From contig JAEHOE010000099.1 of the NCBI GenBank assembly GCA_016858145.1, positions 62,001 through 126,000 of the forward strand: 64,000 bases of DNA. Reading direction: 5' to 3'. Source of the stretch: Edaphochlamys debaryana (lineage: Eukaryota; Chlorophyta; Chlorophyceae; Chlamydomonadales). The stretch's first letter is position 1. Each line of letters begins with the position of its first letter. Positions 56,895 through 64,000 of this stretch are shown piece by piece. Made by a program: the position numbers and the translations under genes. The notes beneath the pieces were generated by a model. The model ran no database searches. It worked only from the letters and a program-made list of their open reading frames with translations, and was not told the DNA's origin.

Positions 56895-57240
56895 CTGCGA
56901 GGATGGGGGCGAGCGGGGCCCCAGCGGTCGGTGTCAGCTGGTGTCAACACTGATTCGCGCAGCTAAGATGCACAGGCGGGTTGCAACCTGAGGCATCCGA
57001 AAGTGGGGGCAAGCGTCAAGCACACTACTGAGCGCGGGCGAGTCGATGCAGGTGGAGAGGCGGGGTTCGGCTCATGGGTGCTCGGGCGCTGTGCGGCCGG
57101 AGTGCTGCGTGCGTGCAGGGCAGGGAGGGGCAGGGGCGGTGACTCTGTGTCGCGATAGGAGGGGGAGAGGGGAGGCTGTGGCCAGCCAGGTCTCTCGGTA
57201 ACTTTCCGTCTATGAGGGGGGCAGATCAATGGCGGTGACC

Positions 57241-57440
57241 GTCATATGCGGACACCCAACACCCGAACACCGATTGGCCGCACCGCCATAGACGGAACGC
57301 CCTATCGCGTTGACCGCGAGTCAGCGCGCTGCATCAAAGCAGACTTGCACGCCATATGCGCCACTCCTATACTGCACCCCCCGCCATAGACGCGCCGCAA
57401 TAGCGACTTGACTGCGAGTTATCGCGCGACATTGCGCACA
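57241..57440. repeat. Degenerate twofold repeat of about 105 bp upstream of the repeat-protein gene
   Basis: Two diverged units share catatgcg, then ccgccatagacg, then gac[tc]gcgagt[ct]a and cgcgc. The second unit ends about 75 bp before the proposed start at 57516, so the repeat may be part of the promoter region or only a small duplication. Confidence 0.45.
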
Positions 57441-57515
57441 CCTCCTGCCTCACTGCTGCACCGTTAGACCCCAGACCCCGCGCGACTGTTGCCATGTACC
57501 CTCAGCAAGCCATGA

Positions 57516-60500
57516 ATGGGCCGCGCGCGGGCCGCGGAGGGCCTTCGCGCTGAACGCGACTGCATGGCGCGAATGCTCAGCCGCCAGCGCTGCACCGCAC
57601 AGGCGCCACCAGCGCCATCCGCGCCTAGTTCAGACGATCCGGGCAACATCAAACGGATCAAACTCGTGTTGCCGGACAGCTGTGACTTAAACCCATGCGT
57701 GCAAGCCCCGTCCTTGCGGGGCTCAGCGGGCGTTGAGTACAACGTGCCGGAGGCGCTCTCGCTCGTGCTTCGGGACCTCAAGGTGAGAACAGCATACCCC
57801 CGGTTTGGCACTGCTGTGTTTCGGCACGCCGGCGCCCACTCCTCCCCCTCTCCCCCCGGTTGCAGAACCCGGACACCTGCGACGATGAGGGACTGAGCGC
57901 AGCTGTCCAGGCGGCAGCGGGACGATACTTCCAGTCCTTGCCCGCCGTGAAGGCGCGGCCCCGCCTCTTGCAGCCATGCGTCGCTCACTTCGTGCAGCGG
58001 GTCACGGACATACGATTCCCGTTCAGGGACTTCCTGTCCCGGCCTCCAGCGGCGGCGGACTCAGGCGGCGAGGGCCCTGGCGATGCCCCCACAGCGGGCG
58101 TGGAGATGGAGGTAAGAGTTGGCTTGCAGCGCAGGCGGTTGCACTTTATGTGCTCGCATAGCCAGTCCACAGTCCTGGCCACCCCACCTTACTGCCAGCG
58201 ATCTGCCCCTTCCCTCATGCGCAACGCCTCACGCGGCCTGCCTCCGCCCCGCAATTCCCCTCCTAGGACTCTGGCCTCGCTGCCGCTGCTGTGGCTGAGC
58301 CGGCAGCATCCACGCACGGGCCTACGGCGCAGGGGCTTGCGGCAGCGGGCGAGGAGAGGGAGGTGAGAGTTGGCTTACTGCATTGTCCTCACGGCCTGCT
58401 TTCTGTTGGCCCTCCCCACCCAATCACAGCGAACGTTCGTATATGACACCATGCTCCCTTGCATGGTGGTATGTGTAGGTGACGTGCGAGTTTGAGAGAG
58501 GGCTGGCTGAGCTGAGGGCGGAGTGCGACGTGGAGCCTGGGCTAAGGACGACTGAGGAGATCCAGAGGCTAACGGCGAAGATGGACAAGCTGGCGAAGGC
58601 GTTGGCCAGCACTGGCAAGAAGAGACCCCGACCCCTAAAGGAGCGGCTCGGACCCCTGCCCGGACAGGTGAGCAACTTATTGCCCTTTGCTCTGTTGCCA
58701 GCCACACGGTTACTACCTTCTTTTCTACCACAGACATGGAGAGAGAACCTGGAGCTTGCGGCCGAAGCCGCAGCAGCCGCACGAGGAGAACCCTCCAAGG
58801 CTACGCCAGAGCACATTCCCTACGTGACCGCACCCTTCCTCCTGGAAACGGATGCCGACCTGCAGAGGGAGGTGAGCGTCCGCGCACGGTGTTGCCCCAT
58901 CTGCCTCCTTGCTGCAAGCTCTTTTCCCGGTCCATAATGTCTCCCCATCTCACGTGCGCTGTTCCCGCCCGGAACTTCCCTCCTCAGGGCTCTGGCCTCG
59001 CTGCCGCTGCTGTGACGGAGCCGGCAGCATCCGCACGCACGGCCACGGTGCAGGGGCATGCGTGCGGCGAGGGCTCTGGCGGTGTCCCCACGGCGGGCGA
59101 GGAGAGGCAGGTGAGCGTGGCACTGGGAGAGCACGTTCAGCAACAGCCCCACCTCGGCTCACTTGCAGCTGGGTCTTCACCCCCTCCATCTTGTCCAGCA
59201 CCTCACATGTCTTGTCACCCGCCCTACACTGCCCTCCTCAGGCCTCTGGCCTCGCAGGCCCGTCGAGGACGGCCGTGCAAAAACCAGGACTCAGAATCAA
59301 GCTGCGGGTACCCAGACGGGTTCCCCTACAGGCCATCCAGGCGCCGCTCCACGCGTTTGATGGAGACGGCGTGCTCGGGGGCGGCGGAGGCGGAGGCGGC
59401 GGTTCTGGTGGGGCACCCACCTCCGCCGCCGATGGCGCCGAGGGCGGCGAAGGCGGCCTCGGCGGGGCAAACCCCTTGGCCCTGGCCGCTGCCGCCGCCG
59501 GCGCCTCGGAGCTCGGCGTTGCCGCTCAGCAGCCGGGAATCCAGCCGCCACCGCCCCACGCGCGCGAGGGGGAGGGTGTGCTCGGGGGTGGCGGAGGCGG
59601 AGGCAGAGGCCCTGGGGGCCCCGTTGCTGCCGCCGCCGCCTCCGCCTCCGGCGCCTCGGAGCTCGGCGTTGCCGCTCAGCAGCCGGGAATCCAGCCGCCA
59701 CCGCCCCACGCGCGCGAGGGGGAGGGTGTGCTCGGGGGTGGCGGAGGCGGAGGCGGAGGTCCTGGTGGGGCACCCACCTTTGCCGCCGCTGGCGCTGCGT
59801 GGGGGTTCGTCGCCGGTCCTCCGCACCTGCCCCTCACAGCGCCTCGGGCTCGCGCCCTGGGACCCCCGCAGCAGGGCTTCCAGGAGCCACCGCTCCCCCC
59901 GCCTGACCGGGGCGGTATGCTCGAGGGCGGCGGAGGCGGCGGAGGCGGGGCAAACCCCTTGGCCCTGGCCGTTGCCGCCGCCGGCGCCTCGGAGCTCGGC
60001 GTTGCCGCTCAGCAGCCGGGAATCCAGCCGCCACCGCCCCACGCGCGCGAGGGGGAGGGTGTGCTCGGGGGTGGCGGAGGCGAAGGCGGAGGTCCTGGTG
60101 GGGCACCCACCTTTGCCGCCGCTGGCGCTGCGGGGGGGTTCGTCGCCGGTCCTCCGCACCTGCCCCTCACAGCGCCTCGGGCTCGCGCCCTGGGACCCCC
60201 GCAGCAGGGCTTCCAGGAGCCACCGCTCCCCCCGCCTGACCGGGGCGGTATGCTCGAGGGCGGCGGAGGCGGCGGAGGCGGGGCAAACCCCTTGGCCCTG
60301 GCCGTTGCCGCCGCCTCCGCCTCCGGCGCCTCGGAGCTCGGCGTTGCCGCTCAGCAGCCGGGAATCCAGCCGCCACCGCCCCACGCGCGCGAGGGGGAGG
60401 GTGTGCTCGGGGGTGGCGGAGGCGGAGGCGGAGGTCCTGGTGGGGCACCCACCTTTGCCGCCGCTGGCGCTGCGGGGGGGTTCGTCGCCGGTCCTCCGCA

Positions 60501-61695
60501 CCTGCCCCTCACAGCGCCTCGGGCTCGCGCCCTGGGACCCCCGCAGCAGGGCTTCCAGGAGCCACCGCTCCCCCCGCCTGACCGGGGCGGTATGCTCGAG
60601 GGCGGCGGAGGCGGCGGAGGCGGGGCAAACCCCTTGGCCCTGGCCGCTGCCGCCGCCGGCGCCTCGGAGCTCGGCGTTGCCGCTCAGCAGCCGGGAATCC
60701 AGCCGCCACCGCCCCACGCGCGCGAGGGGGAGGGTGTGCTCGGGGGTGGCGGAGGCGGAGGCGGAGGTCCTGGTGGGGCACCCACCTTTGCCGCCGCTGG
60801 CGCTGCGGGGGGGTTCGTCGCCGGTCCTCCGCACCTGCCCCTCACAGCGCCTCGGGCTCGCGCCCTGGGACCCCCGCAGCAGGGCTTCCAGGAGCCACCG
60901 CTCCCCCCGCCTGACCGGGGCGGTATGCTCGAGGGCGGCGGAGGCGGCGGAGGCGGGGCAAACCCCTTGGCCCTGGCCGTTGCCGCCACCTCCGCCTCCG
61001 GCGCCTCGGAGCTCGGCGTTGCCGCTCAGCAGCCGGGAATCCAGCCGCCACCGCCCCACGCGCGCGAGGGGGAGGGTGTGCTCGGGGGTGGCGGAGGCGG
61101 AGGCCCTGGTGGGGCACCCACCTTCGCCGCCGCTGGCGCTGCGTGGGGGTTCGTCGCCGGTCCTCCGCACCTGCCCCTCACAGCGCCTCGGGCTCGCGCC
61201 CGCGACGGGGGCGGCAGGCTTGACGGAGGCGGCGGGCTCGACGGGGGCGGCGGCCTTGGCGAGGTGTTTGCAGCCGCCACCACGGATGCTGCCTCAGGGC
61301 TCGGCGGCGGGGAGATGCCTGACTGGCCGGGTGGTCCCGCTGGTGTGGATGGCTTCGATGACCTCCTCGGCATCAACGGTATGGAGCTGCTGTCGCCGCC
61401 TGGCATGGGGCCCATGACAGGCCTCCTGCTCGGCAGCCCATCTTCATCCGCCGATGGCCAGACCAGGCAGCAGGAAGCACCCTTGACGGCGTATGCCGCC
61501 GAGACCACGGGGCTCCCCGCAGGAGGAGGCCAGCAGCTGGAGCAGGTGGACGAGGAGCCTGAGGCAGGCGGCATCCGGAACCCCACAGCGGAGGTCATCG
61601 AACTCGCCATGCGGGTACCGGTGAAGCCCACGCCGCGGCTGACGGCGCGGCCTTGGCCGAGGGAGCTGCAGCGGCGACTCGGGACGTGGCGATGA
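57516..61695 (+). CDS. Gly/Ala/Pro-rich repeat protein, unidentified
   Basis: Seven phase-0 exons join to 1170 residues: 57516-57782, 57866-58111, 58267-58362, 58479-58667, 58734-58871, 58988-59110 and 59242-61695. Exons 1-2 are globular (GNIKRIKLVLPDSCDLNPC, RPRLLQPCVAHFVQRVTDI). Exon 4 is helical (LRTTEEIQRLTAKMDKLAKA). Exons 3, 6 and the start of 7 are copies of one module (SGLAAAAV.EPAAS and ASGLAGPSRTAVQ) and exons 2 and 6 share the end PTAG.E. Exon 7 is mostly a 111-114-residue repeat (NPLALAVAAAGASELGVAAQ; GVLGGGGGGGGG; GFVAGPPHLPLTAPRAR; PPQQGFQEPPLPPPDRGG), four units. The last part is unique and acidic (EQVDEEPEAGGIRNPTAEVI). All exons being phase 0 would allow exon duplication. I do not recognise the family. 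The final residues after AMR look out of frame. Confidence 0.65.
59455..61190. repeat. Coding minisatellite, 333/342-bp unit
   Basis: Four tandem units, with starts near 59834, 60167, 60509 and 60842, are preceded by partial units from 59455. Units differ mainly by 9-bp steps in Gly or Ala codon runs, so length changes keep the frame. The unit lengths 333 and 342 are multiples of three, as expected for selection on the protein. Confidence 0.85.
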
Positions 61696-62165
61696 CGGAA
61701 GACGCTGTCCCGGCAGCTGTCCCGGCTGCCCCGGCTGCCGGAGCGGAGAGCGATGGCGAGGCCGCAGACAACTACAACGACTGGCGTAGATGCAGGGCGG
61801 ACAAGCCGGCAGTAATCGCTTTCTTTGAGGCGGACATTAAGGAGCGGAAGGTGCGGGCGGTCAAGGCGGAGCAGAAGCAGGGAAAAGCCGCCGGCATTGC
61901 TGCCTGGCGGGCATCCAACCAGAATGCCAGGCTGCAACGGCTAAGTGACGCATGTCTCACCAAGGCCTGGGACGAGGCGTACGACAACATCACAAAACCA
62001 TTCAACATCAAAGCCAGAGAGCTCGAGAAGCTGCTGGCCGCAACGCCATTCGATTGGGCGACGGCCATGCAGCTGGCCCAGGCGGTGACGCACCACGCCA
62101 GCAACCAGGCAGAGCAGAAGAGGGCAAGCAGCCTCAAGAAGAAGGTGGACTCGCGGATTGAGTAG
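61590..62165 (+). CDS. Helical C-terminal frame overlapping the end of the repeat-protein gene
   Basis: The frame is open from about 61590 to the stop at 62165, one frame back from the preceding gene. It reads GEAHAAADGAALAEGAAAAT, then MTEDAVPAAV (first ATG at 61692), then a helical charged domain (ADNYNDWRRCRADKPAVIAF, RVKAEQK-type basic helix, TKPFNIKARELEKLLAATPF) ending KKKVDSRIE. The composition matches the upstream protein, and no upstream promoter space exists. The likeliest reading is that it is the real C-terminus of the repeat protein, reached by an unrecognised intron or hidden by a one-base error. A separate small gene starting at 61692 is the alternative. Confidence 0.55.
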   Translation, partial: GGHRTRHAGTGEAHAAADGAALAEGAAAATRDVAMTEDAVPAAVPAAPAAGAESDGEAADNYNDWRRCRADKPAVIAFFEADIKERKVRAVKAEQKQGKAAGIAAWRASNQNARLQRLSDACLTKAWDEAYDNITKPFNIKARELEKLLAATPFDWATAMQLAQAVTHHASNQAEQKRASSLKKKVDSRIE

Positions 62166-62185
62166 AGTCGGGGATGGACGGGGAG

Positions 62186-62592
62186 AGGCATGGTGCACGG
62201 CGGGGAACGGGTGGGTGTCGCTGGCTTCCTCGCCTGGGGTCCGGTTGTCAGGGCATCGAGACGGTGTGGACTGCGGGTCAGCGGTGACGTAGAGTGGATA
62301 CAAGACATGTGTTGATAGTGGTAGCCATAGCTGCACATTGGCAGTTCAGCTTTGTCGTAGCTGGCGGAGTCGGAGCACTAGCCAGATGCGGGGAGGTGGG
62401 CGGGTGCGAAGCACGGTGCACGTCTGGCGGCGGATGGGTGGGTGTCGCCGGCTTCCTCATCTGGGGTTAGGTTGTCAGGGCATGAAGACATCGGTGTTGA
62501 CTGCAGTCAGTAAGGCGTAGAGCGGAGACAAGACAGGTGTCGGTAGTGATAGTCATGGCTTCACATTGGCGGTTTACCTCGACTTCGTAGCT
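62186..62592. repeat. Diverged tandem repeat of about 220 bp downstream of the repeat-protein gene
   Basis: Block 1 (about 62186-62365) and block 2 (about 62408-62592) share gggtgggtgtcg, then ggcttcct, then ttgtcagggcat, then caagaca, then cacattggc. They diverge by many substitutions and indels. They may form a duplicated 3' untranslated or downstream segment. Confidence 0.6.
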
Positions 62593-64000
62593 GCCTTTGA
62601 GCTGTGGTCACCGACGTGACAGCAAGAAGAGAGGGGTGGGGCAGGGCCTTCGTTGTCGCTGCGAGCCCGCTGCCCGCTGTCCCCGTGACCTGTATGTTGA
62701 AGCTGCCCTGCCGCGACTACATCCCAGCCCCAAACCCAAACCCTGGCCTGCACTGCGGGCCGCCCGCTCTCCCCTCCCACCGCTGTGCGTGCACCTGCGG
62801 CCCCGCCGCCCTCCCACGACCGACGTGCTCAGCCCACGCCTCAGGATGCGATGGTTACAGCAGGAACCGCCTCCAGAAGGGGAGGGGTTGAGCGAAAGCG
62901 CCACCTACTGGGTGTGCCACCTGCACACCGACACCCACGCAACGTGACTGACTTTCGGTCGTCACACCACGCTGCTAGGGCCGGGCCCGTAGAGCCCCCC
63001 TCAGTACTAGTCCACTAATTCCGCCTCAGGCCCCACCCTTCCAGACACACGCCTCACACGTCCCCTTCGCTTTGGCACGCCAGAGGGATTTGATGGGAGC
63101 GTTTATGATGCATTAGGGGCCTGGTTCCCAACCCTAAGCGGCCTGCCACCCTCCTTCGTCTCTGTCGCTTGCAGGTGCGCGCTCACGCATGATGGCGCCA
63201 TACAAGACTGGAGCACACTTCGCGGCTGGGGGCCCAGCTCTACAACTCCGAAGCAGCAACTAGCTAGCATAGCGGAGAGGCAGACCGGCAAATCGGGTGT
63301 GCTGCACTGCTGCTAGGTGGGCGGAGCGGAGGAGGGGAAGGAGTGACGCAGTGCATGGTGGAGGAGGCCGCAGGCGCCCATGCCTGGCCCAAGGAAAGGC
63401 TGCCTGGCCGCACCCGCACCCCAGCCCCCACCCCAACCCCGCACCCTAACTTGAGCTGCAGGCAGGCCGCTGTCGCTGCCTTATGCCAATGACGAGGGCC
63501 GCAGCAGGTACTCGTCGTTAGGCACAACTGTGGTTACAAGGGGCTTAGAACCTTGACCCTCGTCGCCCGAGCATTTCTTTACGCGGCTCAGTCGCACAGT
63601 GGACCCACTACCCAGCAGCTTAGCCTGTAGCCCAGACGGCCATGCCCTAGTCGCATCTCGCCCTGGAGCAGCTAGAACCCTGGTGAGCACGCTGAGGGAG
63701 GCTGTCCTCAGTGCGCGCCGCCCTCGCGGAATGCCTGCAAGACCCCCTCCTTCCTTGCCTAACGCCAAGTGGCGGGGCTGGACGGATCCTGTCAGCTGGC
63801 GTGACGCTGCATGCTGTCCGCTGTTCCCGTGTCCTGTCAACGCTGCCAGCTGCCTTGCCGCACCCGCTGGATGGGCGTGCGTGCATGCAACTAAGGGAGG
63901 GCTTGCATCACAACTCATCACCATTTCAACCGGAGGTGCAGCGTCCTTTATCCGGCTAGTCGTTTTACCCGTCCGAGATACACTGCACGCTAGCCCCACG
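62593..64000. other. Intergenic stretch to the window end
   Basis: No supported gene. The words near 62665-62715 (ctgtccccgtgacctgt, then gaagctgccctgccgc) recur in diverged form near 63818-63865, which suggests an old duplication. Several short frames on both strands lack motifs. Confidence 0.4.

Noticed and set aside
59326..61170. 614-codon minus frame across the coding minisatellite
   Set aside because: The plus-strand frame has six in-phase exons leading into it, while the minus frame has no upstream exons or start context.

Overview
The window looks like nuclear DNA of a GC-rich green alga (Chlorophyta). Genes are split by many short GT-AG introns and a few GC-AG introns. Coding sequence is rich in Ala, Gly and Pro. 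Recognisable proteins include the C-terminus of a glucan/callose synthase, a plant-type cystathionine beta-lyase and a Deg9-type protease. I see no operons, rRNA, tRNA or CRISPR. The species cannot be named from the sequence.

Most of the window is a gene-poor, repeat-rich landscape with broken genes. Positions 1-5038 hold degenerate tandem repeats and no convincing gene. A 1.18-kb inverted-repeat element lies at 5039-6220. Two copies of a glucan-synthase (FKS1/GSL) C-terminal fragment lie 6.9 kb apart (6425-7598, open; 13325-14458, frameshifted).

The best gene is at 14992-22802: 19 exons that join in frame into 1786 residues, with a SAND-like N-terminus, a long low-complexity middle, a U-box, and an ankyrin tail in which nearly every repeat is its own 99- or 102-nt phase-0 exon. 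Two of those exons with their introns (543 bp) have just been duplicated in tandem. A stranded terminal piece of a TauD-like oxygenase gene follows.

At 26949-29402 (minus) lies an intact four-exon DDE transposase (IS630/Tc1 style, D-37-E spacing). Its third intron is filled almost end to end by an open frame on the opposite strand that encodes a Vsr/DUF559-like endonuclease. This nested pair is the most unusual arrangement in the window. A 362-bp copy of the transposon's 5' end lies to its left.

From 30 to 55 kb: a CAP/PR-1-type secreted-protein gene (31305-32822, minus), a decayed cystathionine beta-lyase pseudogene (33779-34920, minus), segmental duplications, a 359-bp satellite in two places, a 3' gene fragment of unknown family (39013-39907), a small coiled-coil gene (44141-44607, minus), a 6-kb block holding two different satellites between 208-bp inverted arms (45141-51203), and a decayed Deg9 protease pseudogene (51980-54395, minus). 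At 56-62 kb are a two-exon beta-trefoil (fascin-like) fragment and a seven-exon gene for a Gly/Ala/Pro-rich repeat protein, followed by an overlapping frame that may be its true C-terminus. Intact genes, fresh duplications, satellites and dying genes together suggest a recombinogenic region such as a subtelomere or pericentromere.
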